A DNA stretch of 64,000 nucleotides from CF-13 sp035279665 (GTDB lineage Bacteria; Chloroflexota; Dormibacteria; CF-121), in the NCBI GenBank assembly GCA_035279665.1, contig DATEHI010000052.1, positions 1-64,000 on the forward strand, read 5' to 3'. A model generated the notes under the pieces. The model made no database searches. It was not told where the DNA came from and saw only the letters and a list, made by a program, of their open reading frames with translations. The translations under genes were made by a program, and so were the position numbers. Positions 28,515 to 36,820 of this stretch are shown here, piece after piece; position 1 is the first letter of the stretch, and each line of letters begins with the position of its first letter.

Positions 28515-29476
28515 GTTTCCGCGAGGCGATCGCGGCCGGCATCGCGCAGGAGATGGAGCGGGACCCGATGGTCTACTTCATCGGCGAGGACGTCGGCGCC
28601 GCCGGCGGTGTCTTCAAGGCGACGGTCGGGCTATTCGAACGCTTCGGCCCGGAACGCGTGCGCGATACGCCGATCTCGGAGCAGGCGATCATCGGCGCCG
28701 CGATGGGAGCGGCGATGACCGGTCTTCGGCCGGTGGCCGAGATCATGTTTTCCGATTTTCTCGCGACCTGCTGGGACATGATCGCGAACCAGGTGGCCAA
28801 GACGCGCTACATGACGGACGGCCAGGTCTCGCTCCCGCTCGTGATCCGGACCGCCAACGGCGGTGGCACACGCTTCGGCGCGCAACACTCGCAGAGCCTC
28901 GAGAACTGGGGCATGGCGGTGCCAGGCTTGAAAGTCGTCGCGCCCTCGACACCCGCCGACGCCAAGGGCTTGCTGGCGGCTGCCATCCGCGACCCGGACC
29001 CGGTGCTCTTCTTCGAGCAGAAATCGCTCTACGGCGTCAAGGGCCAGGTCCCGGACGGCGAGCATGTCGACCGCCTCGGGACGGCGAACGTGCTTCGGAA
29101 TGGGAAGGATTGCACCATCGTGGCGCTAGCTGCGATGGTGCCCAGGGCGATGCAGGCCGCCGAGAAACTCGAAGACCTGGACATCGACGCGACCGTTGTC
29201 GATGTCCGCAGCCTGGTGCCGCTCGATACGCGGATGATCCTCGCGGAAGTCATCAAGACCGGCCGGCTCTTCACGGTCGAGGAGAACCCGCGACTCTGCG
29301 GCTGGGGCGCCGAGATCGCCTCGATCGCAGCCGACGAGTGCTTCGACGACCTGGACGGCCCCATCGTCCGCATCACGACGCCGCACGTCCCGCTGCCGGC
29401 CGCCGACGTGCTGGAGGATGTGGCCATGCCGTCGGTGGAGCGCATCGTCGCGACCGTGCGAAAATCAATGAAATGA
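28502..29476 (+). CDS. 2-oxoacid/acetoin dehydrogenase E1, beta subunit
   Basis: 324 residues. It starts MAELSFREAIAAGIAQEM with FIGEDVGAAGGVFKAT; DTPISEQAIIGAAMGAAM and RFGAQHSQSLENW hold the ThDP-binding Glu and the subunit interface. The C-terminal transketolase domain has VDVRSLVPLDTRMI and VEENPRLCGWGAEIA. GGAGG at 28491-28495 precedes the ATG by 6 bases. It overlaps both neighbours (13 bases with alpha, 4 with the aldehyde dehydrogenase), so the three proteins are made together. Confidence 0.92.
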   Translation: MAELSFREAIAAGIAQEMERDPMVYFIGEDVGAAGGVFKATVGLFERFGPERVRDTPISEQAIIGAAMGAAMTGLRPVAEIMFSDFLATCWDMIANQVAKTRYMTDGQVSLPLVIRTANGGGTRFGAQHSQSLENWGMAVPGLKVVAPSTPADAKGLLAAAIRDPDPVLFFEQKSLYGVKGQVPDGEHVDRLGTANVLRNGKDCTIVALAAMVPRAMQAAEKLEDLDIDATVVDVRSLVPLDTRMILAEVIKTGRLFTVEENPRLCGWGAEIASIAADECFDDLDGPIVRITTPHVPLPAADVLEDVAMPSVERIVATVRKSMK

Positions 29477-30930
29477 CCCCTGTCAGTGAGCTGATCTCCG
29501 TCCGCCATACCGACCTCTACCTCAATGGCTCCTGGGGCCCGGCCGCCGACGGCCAGCGGATCGATGTCCAGGACCCGGCGACCGGCGAGGTGATCGCGAC
29601 CGTCGCCAGTGCCGCGGTGCAGGATGCGCTCGCGGCCGTGCAGGCTGCCGCGGACGCCTTGCGACCCTGGGCCGCCAGGCCGCCCCGGCAGCGCGCCGAG
29701 ATCCTGCGCAAGGGCTTCGAGCTGATGATGCGCGACCAGGAAAAACTCGCGGAGTTGATGGTCCGCGAGAACGGCAAGCCGATGGCCGAGGCGCGCGGCG
29801 AGGTCGCCTACGCGGCCGAGTTCTTCCGTTGGTTCTCCGAAGAAGCCGTGCGGAATATCGGCTCGGTGTCGATCTCGCCCAGCGGTGCCAACCGCATCCT
29901 GGTCGAGCACCAGCCGATCGGGGTGTCCGTGCTGGTCACGCCCTGGAATTTCCCGGCGGCGATGGCCACCCGAAAGATCGGACCTGCCCTGGCCGCCGGC
30001 TGCACCGTCGTGTTGAAGCCGGCATCGGAAACGCCGCTGACGGCGCTGGCGATTGCGGACCTCCTCGAGCAGGCCGGCGTGCCGAAGGGGGTCGTCAACG
30101 TGATTCCGTCGAAGCGCTCGTCGGAAGTGGTCAAGGCCATGCTGAAAGATCCGCGGGTGCGCAAGCTCTCCTTCACGGGCTCGACCGAGGTAGGGCGCAT
30201 CCTGCTGGCGCAGGCGGCGGAGAATGTGATCAGCTGCTCCATGGAGCTGGGCGGCAATGCGCCGTTCATCGTGCTGGCGGACGCCGACCTGGATGCCGCG
30301 CTCGAGGGTGCGATGGTCGCCAAGATGCGAAACACCGGGCAGTCGTGCATCGCCGCCAACCGGTTCTACGTCGAGGCGCCGGTCGCGGAGAAGTTCTCGA
30401 CGATGCTGGCGCGTGCCATGGGCGCCTTATCGATAGGCTCGGGCATGGATCCCGACGTCAAGGTCGGGCCGGTCATCAACCAACCCGCCCGCGAGAAGAT
30501 GCTGGGATTGGTCGCGGAAGCGGCGGGGCATGGGGCCCGGGTGCTGACCGGAGGCAGCGCGCCGAACCGACCAGGGTATTTCGTCCCACCCACGGTGCTG
30601 AGCGAAGTTCCACCCGATGAACACATCCTCAAAGAGGAAATCTTCGGGCCGATCGCGCCCGTCGTCACCTTCCGCGATGTCAACGAAGCCATCGAGTTTG
30701 CGAACCGGACCGACCGTGGCCTGGCCTCCTACGTTTATACGCGCGACCTGGCGAAAGGCCTGGCGATCGCCGAGGCGATCGAGTCCGGGATGGTCGGCCT
30801 CAACCGCGGCTTCATCTCGGATCCCGCTGCCCCCTTCGGCGGCGTGAAGCAGAGCGGCGTCGGTCGCGAGGGTTCGCACGAGGGTCTGCTCGAGTTCCTC
30901 GAAACCAAGTACATCGCGACCAACTGGTAG
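29473..30930 (+). CDS. NAD(P)-dependent aldehyde dehydrogenase, succinate-semialdehyde type
   Basis: 485 residues from ATG 29473 (ATGA overlap with E1 beta). Catalytic Glu in MELGGNAPFIV and Cys in TGQSCIAANRFYV, cofactor motif FTGSTEVGR, and TPWNFPAAMATRK are present. The GGNAPFIV and GQSC-AANR segments and the C-terminal PFGGVKQSGVGREGS are characteristic of succinate-semialdehyde (GabD-like) dehydrogenases, though other short semialdehydes remain possible. With the importer, FAD oxidoreductase and hydrolase this suggests a route ending in a dicarboxylate, possibly succinate. Confidence 0.92.
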   Translation: MTPVSELISVRHTDLYLNGSWGPAADGQRIDVQDPATGEVIATVASAAVQDALAAVQAAADALRPWAARPPRQRAEILRKGFELMMRDQEKLAELMVRENGKPMAEARGEVAYAAEFFRWFSEEAVRNIGSVSISPSGANRILVEHQPIGVSVLVTPWNFPAAMATRKIGPALAAGCTVVLKPASETPLTALAIADLLEQAGVPKGVVNVIPSKRSSEVVKAMLKDPRVRKLSFTGSTEVGRILLAQAAENVISCSMELGGNAPFIVLADADLDAALEGAMVAKMRNTGQSCIAANRFYVEAPVAEKFSTMLARAMGALSIGSGMDPDVKVGPVINQPAREKMLGLVAEAAGHGARVLTGGSAPNRPGYFVPPTVLSEVPPDEHILKEEIFGPIAPVVTFRDVNEAIEFANRTDRGLASYVYTRDLAKGLAIAEAIESGMVGLNRGFISDPAAPFGGVKQSGVGREGSHEGLLEFLETKYIATNW

Positions 30931-30933
30931 GCG

Positions 30934-31593
30934 GTGGAAGAGCGAGACCTCGCTCTTCGACGTCAGACCTACCGGCTCTTCATCGATTTCGGTCGGGCGC
31001 CGACTGTCGAGGAGGCCGCGGAGGCCGCCTCGCTACCCGCCCACGACGTCGCGGATGGCTGGCGCCGGCTGCACGACGCGCACGCTCTGGTGCTGCAACC
31101 CGACCGAGCGGAAATCCGTATGGCGAACCCCTTCTCGGCAATTCCGACTCGCTATCGCGTCCGCGCCGGCGGCCGGGACTGGTATGCCAACTGCGCCTGG
31201 GACGCATTTGGGATTTGTGCCGCCCTCCATGCCGACGGACATATCGACTCGAACTGTATCGATTGCGGCGCACCAATCAAGATCGATGTCCGGGCTCAAC
31301 GACCCGAGCAGCAAGATCTCTTCTTCCATTGCCTGGTTCCGGCCCGACACTGGTGGGAGGACATCGTCTTCACCTGAAGCACGATGAATCTCTTCCGGTC
31401 GGAAGAGCACATTACACGCTGGCTCGGGGGACGCAACCCTGGGGCGACCACAAGCGTCACGAAACTCAGCGAGCTGGCGCATGCCTGGTGGGCTGACCGG
31501 CTGTCGCCGGATTGGGTCCCGCACACGCGCGATCAGAACCAGGCGATTCTCGATCGCCTGGGATTGACCGGCGAGTCGTGGAGGCTGCCCTAG
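30934..31593 (+). CDS. MerB-family organomercurial (alkylmercury) lyase, candidate selenoprotein
   Basis: MerB cleaves the carbon-mercury bond with a Cys, Asp, Cys triad (Cys96, Asp99, Cys159 in the R831b enzyme). From GTG 30934 the N-terminal wing (TVEEAAEAASLPAHDVADGW) leads to NCAWD, giving Cys87 and Asp90 with the right spacing. At codon 148 (31375-31377) the frame has TGA, directly after WEDIVFT. It then continues without another stop through STMNLFRSEEH, the W-x-DR segment AWWADRLSPDW and GLTGESWRLP to 31593. The total is 219 residues, the family length; as I recall them, Cys homologues have FTCST at this site, so the TGA replaces the second catalytic Cys. A SECIS-like hairpin follows. 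I read it as selenocysteine; a simple nonsense mutation is the alternative. Confidence 0.72.
31390..31407 (+). promoter_or_regulatory. SECIS-like hairpin downstream of in-frame TGA
   Basis: CTCTTCC (31390-31396), loop GGTC (31397-31400), GGAAGAG (31401-31407): a perfect 7-bp stem within the coding frame. The loop starts 19 bases after the TGA (31375-31377), inside the 16-37 base window of bacterial SECIS elements, and has G in its first two positions. The GGUC matches the apical motif of the E. coli fdhF SECIS. Such a hairpin would recruit SelB with Sec-tRNA. Confidence 0.65.
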
Positions 31594-31615
31594 GCTCGCC
31601 GCCACGGCAACAACA

Positions 31616-32998
31616 TCAGCGGGATACAGCGAGTTGTTGTGTCCAGTGGTAGCCGCCGTCGCTCGTGGCGGCAATCACCCAGGCCCCACTGGTGTTGTGC
31701 GCGAGCACCCAACCGGTCGATGGCGTCACAAAAGCCGCGTCGAGCGTCTCCACAGCGTCCGCGATTGCTCCCGTGGCCTTCAAGGTCGCCCCTCCGTTGC
31801 TGGCGAGCATGGTGGTCGCGGCGTTGGCCGGCGGCGTATCACCGACAAAGACTGCGTCCGACGGATCTACCACACTGAAGCTTCCCGGATACGAACCGGG
31901 ACCGGCCGGAACACCTGGCAAGCTGTTGCCGATCGTGCCGGACTCAGCCATCACGGTGCGCCAGTGTTGTCCATCGACAGTGGCATAGACGACGTACGGC
32001 ACATGTCCGGCTGCGGCGCCACCGGGCGACCACTGCACCCAGAGTGCCGACGACGCCGCGCATTCGACGCGAGCCCACCCGGTCAGACCGGGCTGACTGC
32101 TGGCCATCTGGAGAACCTGGTTCCAGCTCTGGCCGCCATCTTGACTGCGGAAGACTGCTCCCGATAGGCTGGCCAACCAGCCATGGGCGTCGTCGCTGAA
32201 GCAGACCGACTGGGGGTCGCCGCCCGGGTCGCCAGGACCGTTCAATTCCGTCCACGTGCGACCGCCATCATTCGACACGATCAGGGTGCTTCCGCCGCCC
32301 CCCGGGATCAGGGTACCGTGCATGATCAGCGGCTCGTTGCCACCCGCGATTCCCCAACCGTGCGTCGCACTGACGAAGTGAACGGATCGAATCAACTGCC
32401 GCGCCTCGCCAAGCTGGTGCCAGCTCCGCCCGCCGTCGGTGGTTCCGAGCAGCGTCCGGCCACCTACAACCCAGCCAGTCGTGCTGCTGATGAAGTCAAC
32501 GCCGACGTAGTCCTCGGTAGATAAATACTGCTTCGTCCAATGCATCCCGTCGCTGGTCGTGTAGATAGCGTGCGAGCCCACCGCCCAGCCCAAGTGCGCA
32601 CCGACCATTTGAATCGACGCCAGCGCCGGAACCGATCCGGGCACTGCGCCTGACGGCGGTACCACTGAGGGCGTTGGGGTTGGCGTCGGCACCGGCGTCG
32701 CCGTCGGTTGGGCACTTGCGCTCGGCGTCGGCGTGGTGATGCTGACTGGCGGGGTGACGACAGGCGACGGCCGGCCCAGGTTGTGGAGCTGGATCGCGCC
32801 GAACGTGATCACGAGGCCGGCCACCAGCACGCCAGCGGCCATGGCGAAGGCCGGAACGATGCTTCGCTGGGCAGCCGGTCGAGCAGCGGCCAGGCCGTTC
32901 GTCAACGAGCCGGCCAGGCTGGCCGGCGGGTTGGCCTCCCGCCGAAACGCCTGCGCATAGCGGCGGAGGCGGTCTTCACCCATTGAATCCTTTTCCAT
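31616..32998 (-). CDS. Membrane-anchored Ycf48-like/BNR-repeat protein, likely anti-sigma partner
   Basis: 460 residues. A cytoplasmic N-terminal segment of about 50 residues is followed by one membrane helix (AMAAGVLVAGLVITFGAIQ), a Thr/Pro-rich stalk with repeated TPTP, and an external domain with beta-propeller-type repeats (GWAVG...YTTSDGMHW, GWVVGGRTLLGTTDGGRSW, STLIVSNDGGRTW, AVFRSQDGGQSW). This is the Ycf48/BNR pattern. It starts as TGATG with the sigma-factor stop. The position and topology suggest a sigma-regulatory or sigma-dependent envelope protein; that is inference. Confidence 0.8.
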   Translation of the reverse strand: MEKDSMGEDRLRRYAQAFRREANPPASLAGSLTNGLAAARPAAQRSIVPAFAMAAGVLVAGLVITFGAIQLHNLGRPSPVVTPPVSITTPTPSASAQPTATPVPTPTPTPSVVPPSGAVPGSVPALASIQMVGAHLGWAVGSHAIYTTSDGMHWTKQYLSTEDYVGVDFISSTTGWVVGGRTLLGTTDGGRSWHQLGEARQLIRSVHFVSATHGWGIAGGNEPLIMHGTLIPGGGGSTLIVSNDGGRTWTELNGPGDPGGDPQSVCFSDDAHGWLASLSGAVFRSQDGGQSWNQVLQMASSQPGLTGWARVECAASSALWVQWSPGGAAAGHVPYVVYATVDGQHWRTVMAESGTIGNSLPGVPAGPGSYPGSFSVVDPSDAVFVGDTPPANAATTMLASNGGATLKATGAIADAVETLDAAFVTPSTGWVLAHNTSGAWVIAATSDGGYHWTQQLAVSR

Positions 32999-33528
32999 CA
33001 GTTCGACTGCTCCTGGATGTTCAGTGTGGGAGCCAGGCGGCGCAGCTTCTGCACCGTGCGATGCAACATGACACGCACGGTCGCGGGCTTGATCCCCAAC
33101 GAGCGGCTGATCTCATCGGCAGGCTGGTCTTCGAAGTAATAGAGGTAGGCGACCTGACGTTCGCGCGGAGACAGCGAGCGGAGCAGGCGGCCCACTTCCT
33201 GGTCGCCGACTCGCCGCTCAATCTCCGCCATGGGATCGGGCGAGGCGGGTGCGAAGAAACGGATCCGCCGGGCCAGCGCCTGGCGCCGGCGGTAATCGGT
33301 GGCCCGGCTCGCCACGATTCGATACAGGTAGCGTCGGAAGTCGGCCAGCTCCGAAGGCGTACCGGGCGACGCCCAGAGTTGGGTGAAGGCCTCTTGCAGG
33401 ACCTCCTCAGCGATGGCGGGATTCTGAGTAAGCATCAGGCTGAACTGGTAGGCGGGACGCGCCAGTAGCCGAACGTGTGCTTCGAACCACGGACGGTCGG
33501 CAGCGGGCAGCGTGGCCTCCTTTCTCAT
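32998..33528 (-). CDS. ECF-type RNA polymerase sigma factor
   Basis: 176 residues. Region 2: LTQNPAIAEEVLQEAFTQLW and FRRYLYRIVASRATDYRRRQ. Region 4: LRSLSPRERQVAYLYYFEDQ, then ADEISRSLGIKPATVRVMLHR. It is co-transcribed with the Ycf48-like membrane protein through a 1-base TGATG overlap, the usual layout of an ECF factor with its membrane regulator. Divergent from the glycosyltransferase gene across 130 bases. Confidence 0.9.
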   Translation of the reverse strand: MRKEATLPAADRPWFEAHVRLLARPAYQFSLMLTQNPAIAEEVLQEAFTQLWASPGTPSELADFRRYLYRIVASRATDYRRRQALARRIRFFAPASPDPMAEIERRVGDQEVGRLLRSLSPRERQVAYLYYFEDQPADEISRSLGIKPATVRVMLHRTVQKLRRLAPTLNIQEQSN

Positions 33529-33658
33529 CGGTACTACGAACGGCAGCCCCAGAACGTTTACATCGAGAAACGCCCCGGGAAAGCCGCTGGTTACTGAAGC
33601 AAATCAGCGTAATCGGCCCGACCCTGAAGCGAGTGGCGGATCGGCGCATCATTGAACA

Positions 33659-34813
33659 ATGAGGAAGATCCTCGTCGTCGCGACCGGTGGCGCCGGCGGC
33701 GACCTGCCGCCCCTGGTCGCCGCAAGCCTGGCCCTGCGTGAGCGGGGCTACGGCACCGTCTTTATCGGCGATGCGTCGGTACAGCGCACACTCGCTCCGC
33801 TCAGGGTGGTGGTCGAACTCCTTCCCACAGAGCTCGACCTCGGTCCTCGGCTGGCAAGGCTGGTCCAGGATGCGATGCAGGCGTCGGGGGGTGAGCTGGC
33901 AAAGGCCGGTCCATTGCTTCAACGCGGCATGACCGTGTGGGCGCACGACGTGGCGGCGCCGATCTCCCTGGCGATCGATCGTCATCGACCGACGGCGATC
34001 GTCGCCTCTCTCTTTGGCGTCGAGGCGGTTGACGCCACCTGCCCACCGTGTCCCTGGGCGGTCGTAAACAGCACCTTTTACATTGGCCCCAACCCGCCGC
34101 GGCCCGTTGAGGAGGACTTTGGCCCGCGGGCGATCCCCCTGGTCACGCGCTACGCGGAATTGCTCGAGGGGGCGGACCTCGTCTTGCACGCCACGGACCA
34201 GGTCTTCGACTACTCCTTTGACCGCCTGCCGTCTCGTCATCACTATGTCGGACCGCTCGGCATCTGGGAGCCACCTCGAGAACGTCCGCCCTACCTTCGA
34301 GAACCAGGCGATCCGTGGGTCCTCGTGTCGATCAGCTCACAGCGACAGGACGACGTCGCGCTCGCCGACGCGGCCGTTCGCGCGCTCGCCACTGAGCCGC
34401 TGCGAGTTCTCGTCACGCTTGGCGCGGAACACGAGCCCTCAGAGCTCTCAGCAGATCCCCCGAACCTGCAGGTCGAAAACACCGTTTCGCATGCGGCGGT
34501 ATTGGAGCAAGCCGCGCTGCTCGTCAGCCACGCGGGTCATGGGAGCGTCATGAAGGCGCTGTGGCACGGGAAGCCGATGGTGCTCATCCCCTGGGGCCGT
34601 GATCAACCAGGGGTCGCCGCACGAGCCGAGGCGCTCGGTGTCGCCGAGGTCGTGCCGCGCGAGCAAGCAACGCCCGAAACCATCGGCGCCGCCGTGAAGC
34701 GGGCGCTCGTCAATCAGGAGATGGGCCATAGGGCCGCGAAGCATTCCGCTCGATTACGCGCGACGAATCCGCCGGCAACGGCGGCGGGCCACCTCGCGTC
34801 ACTGCTCGAATGA
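33659..34813 (+). CDS. UDP-glycosyltransferase-like protein (GT1/MGT type)
   Basis: 384 residues. It begins MRKILVVATGGAGGDLPPLV, the GT-B acceptor-domain start with the GxxG pattern of GT1 enzymes. The C-terminal nucleotide-sugar domain has HAAVLEQAALLVSHAGHGSV and KALWHGKPMVLIPWGRDQPG, which match the GT1 donor-binding motif with its HxGxGS and (D/R)Q elements. Such enzymes glycosylate small hydrophobic acceptors such as macrolides, flavonoids or lipids; the acceptor is unknown here. It converges on leuD with a 4-base gap. Confidence 0.87.
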   Translation: MRKILVVATGGAGGDLPPLVAASLALRERGYGTVFIGDASVQRTLAPLRVVVELLPTELDLGPRLARLVQDAMQASGGELAKAGPLLQRGMTVWAHDVAAPISLAIDRHRPTAIVASLFGVEAVDATCPPCPWAVVNSTFYIGPNPPRPVEEDFGPRAIPLVTRYAELLEGADLVLHATDQVFDYSFDRLPSRHHYVGPLGIWEPPRERPPYLREPGDPWVLVSISSQRQDDVALADAAVRALATEPLRVLVTLGAEHEPSELSADPPNLQVENTVSHAAVLEQAALLVSHAGHGSVMKALWHGKPMVLIPWGRDQPGVAARAEALGVAEVVPREQATPETIGAAVKRALVNQEMGHRAAKHSARLRATNPPATAAGHLASLLE

Positions 34814-34817
34814 GCGA

Positions 34818-35408
34818 CTACGGCATTGCCGCCGGAAGCCAGGCCGACCGGGCTGTCTCGTAGCGGGCGATAGCGGCCTCCTGTCGCAGCGTCAGCGCGA
34901 CCTCGTCCCAACCGTTGAGGAGGCACTCGCGGTAAAACGGGTCGATCGTGAAGGACGTCTCGAATCCGCCCGCGACGATCCGCTGGGCCGCGAGGTCGAC
35001 CGTGACCTCCATCCCTGGCTCCTCGGTGGCGAGACGGATCAGCTCGGCAACCTGAGGGTCAGGGAGCTCGACCGGGAGCAGCCCGCTACGAAAGCTGTTG
35101 CTCTTGAAGATGTCGCCGAAGGAGGGCGCGATCACGACGCGAAACCCGGCGTCCAGTAACGACCAGGCCGCGTGCTCGCGCGACGAGCCGCAGCCGAAGT
35201 TCTCGCCGGTGACCAGGACTGACGCCCCCCGGTACGCCGCCGTGTCGAGGATGAACTCGCCGTTACGCCGCCAGTCGTAGAAGAGGAAGGGCCCGAAGCC
35301 CGAACGCTCGATCCGTTTGAGGAATTGCTTGGGAATGATCTGGTCGGTGTCGACGTTCGACCGATCCAGCGGGGCGAGCACGCCGGTGACACGAGTGAAG
35401 GCCTCCAT
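34818..35408 (-). CDS. leuD: 3-isopropylmalate dehydratase, small subunit
   Basis: 196 residues from ATG 35408, whose first base is also the first base of the leuC TGA (TGATG). It has TGVLAPLDRSNVDTDQIIPKQ, ENFGCGSSREHAAWSL and APSFGDIFKSNSF, the standard LeuD swivel domain. With LeuC it isomerises 2- to 3-isopropylmalate in leucine synthesis. A longer frame running upstream inside leuC is not used. Confidence 0.96.
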   Translation of the reverse strand: MEAFTRVTGVLAPLDRSNVDTDQIIPKQFLKRIERSGFGPFLFYDWRRNGEFILDTAAYRGASVLVTGENFGCGSSREHAAWSLLDAGFRVVIAPSFGDIFKSNSFRSGLLPVELPDPQVAELIRLATEEPGMEVTVDLAAQRIVAGGFETSFTIDPFYRECLLNGWDEVALTLRQEAAIARYETARSAWLPAAMP

Positions 35409-36802
35409 CAGTTCCTCGAGAATTCCCTCACGTCGACCAGGTGGCCGGCGATCGCTGCCGCGGCCGCCATCGGTGGGCTGACCAGGTGGGTGCGGCCTCC
35501 ACTCCCCTGCCGGCCTTCGAAATTGCGGTTGCTCGTCGATGCGCATCGCTCGCCCGGCCCGAGGATGTCGGGATTCATGCCGAGGCACATGGAGCAGCCC
35601 GCATCGCGCCACTCGAAGCCGGCCGCGCGAAACACCGCATCCAGTCCCTCGGCCTCCGCCTGATGCTTGACGCTGGCGGAGCCCGGCACGACCATCGCCC
35701 GAACCTTCGGATGGACCATCTGGCCGCGGATCACGGCGGCCGCCAGGCGGAGGTCCTCGAGACGGGCATTGGTGCAGGAGCCTATAAAGACGCGGTCGAT
35801 CGCGATCGCCTCGATCTTCGTTCCCGGCTCGAGCGCCATGTAGGTGAGCGCCCGGGCATCGGTTTCAGTTGCCGGCTTCGGGACGCTCCCGGTTACTGGC
35901 ACTGACTGGCCGGGGTTGGTTCCCCAGGTCACGTATGGCTCGAGGTGCGTGGCGTCGATCGTGACCTCCTGGTCGAATTGCGCGTCAGCCTCCGTCGCCA
36001 GCGCCTTCCAGCGCGCGATCGCCTCCTCCCAGTGCTCATCGCGGGGCGCATGCGGTCGCCCTTTCAAGTAGGCGAACGTCGTCTCATCCGGCGCCACCAT
36101 CCCGGCGCGAGCGCCGCCCTCGATCGTCATGTTGCAGACCGTCATCCGCCCCTCCATCGACAGCGCCCGCATGGTCGACCCGCGGTACTCGATGACGTGA
36201 CCTCGGCCGCCGTCGACGCCGATCCTGGCGATGATGCCGAGCGCAACGTCTTTGGCAGTCACGCCGAGCGGTAGCGCGCCGTCGACCGTCACCGCCATCG
36301 TCTTCGGCCGGCGTTGCCGCAAACACTGGGTGGCGAGGACGTGCTCGACCTCGGATGTCCCGATGCCGAAGGCGAGCGCGCCGAAGGCGCCGTGGGTCGA
36401 GGTGTGCGAGTCGCCGCACACGATCAGCAGGCCGGGCTGGCTGAGGCCAAGCTCCGGCCCGATGACGTGGACGATCCCCTGGCGGGCGTGCCCCATACCG
36501 TAGAGGGCAATGCCCTCCTGCCGGCAGTTGGATTCGAGCGCCGACATCTGACGTTCCGCGATCTCGTCGGCCGCCGGCCGCCCACCACGCGTCGGCACGT
36601 CATGGTCCATGGTCGCCACCGTGAGGTCGGGCCGGCGAACCCGCCGGTTGGCCAGCCGCAAGCTCTCGAACGCCTGAGGTGAGGTCACCTCGTGGACCAG
36701 GTGGAGATCGACATAGAGCAGGTCCGGGTCACCGTGGCCCGCGGCGACGATGTGCTGGTCCCAGATCTTGGCGATCATGGTTCGCCCCTTCACGGTAGTC
36801 AT
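35408..36802 (-). CDS. leuC: 3-isopropylmalate dehydratase, large subunit
   Basis: 464 residues if started at ATG 36802; ATG 36811 or 36778 are alternatives. It holds the 4Fe-4S cysteines: VCGDSHTSTHGAFG, then GSCTNARLEDL and GCSMCLGMNPD. The start region MIAKIWDQH and the DHDVPT segment are typical. It is co-transcribed with leuD. The gene upstream on the same strand encodes a PucR-type regulator whose stop is only about 10-20 bases away, so leuCD may be expressed with it, separately from the T-box operon that carries leuA. Confidence 0.95.
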   Translation of the reverse strand: MTTVKGRTMIAKIWDQHIVAAGHGDPDLLYVDLHLVHEVTSPQAFESLRLANRRVRRPDLTVATMDHDVPTRGGRPAADEIAERQMSALESNCRQEGIALYGMGHARQGIVHVIGPELGLSQPGLLIVCGDSHTSTHGAFGALAFGIGTSEVEHVLATQCLRQRRPKTMAVTVDGALPLGVTAKDVALGIIARIGVDGGRGHVIEYRGSTMRALSMEGRMTVCNMTIEGGARAGMVAPDETTFAYLKGRPHAPRDEHWEEAIARWKALATEADAQFDQEVTIDATHLEPYVTWGTNPGQSVPVTGSVPKPATETDARALTYMALEPGTKIEAIAIDRVFIGSCTNARLEDLRLAAAVIRGQMVHPKVRAMVVPGSASVKHQAEAEGLDAVFRAAGFEWRDAGCSMCLGMNPDILGPGERCASTSNRNFEGRQGSGGRTHLVSPPMAAAAAIAGHLVDVREFSRN

Positions 36803-36820
36803 TGGGCCCACAGTTCCAAC

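Noticed and set aside
28429..29472. Long frame upstream of and in frame with the aldehyde dehydrogenase
   Set aside because: This stretch lies within the E1 beta gene and translates to an Arg-rich sequence without motifs; the dehydrogenase starts at ATG 29473.
31375..31377. Reading the TGA as a plain nonsense mutation of the MerB gene
   Set aside because: It is the only stop in a 219-codon frame, lies exactly at the catalytic Cys column, and has a SECIS-geometry hairpin after it. It remains the main alternative but is less likely than recoding.
35408..35612. Extended leuD frame inside leuC
   Set aside because: LeuD family members start at the MEAFTRVTG segment, and the TGATG junction at 35408 explains translation.
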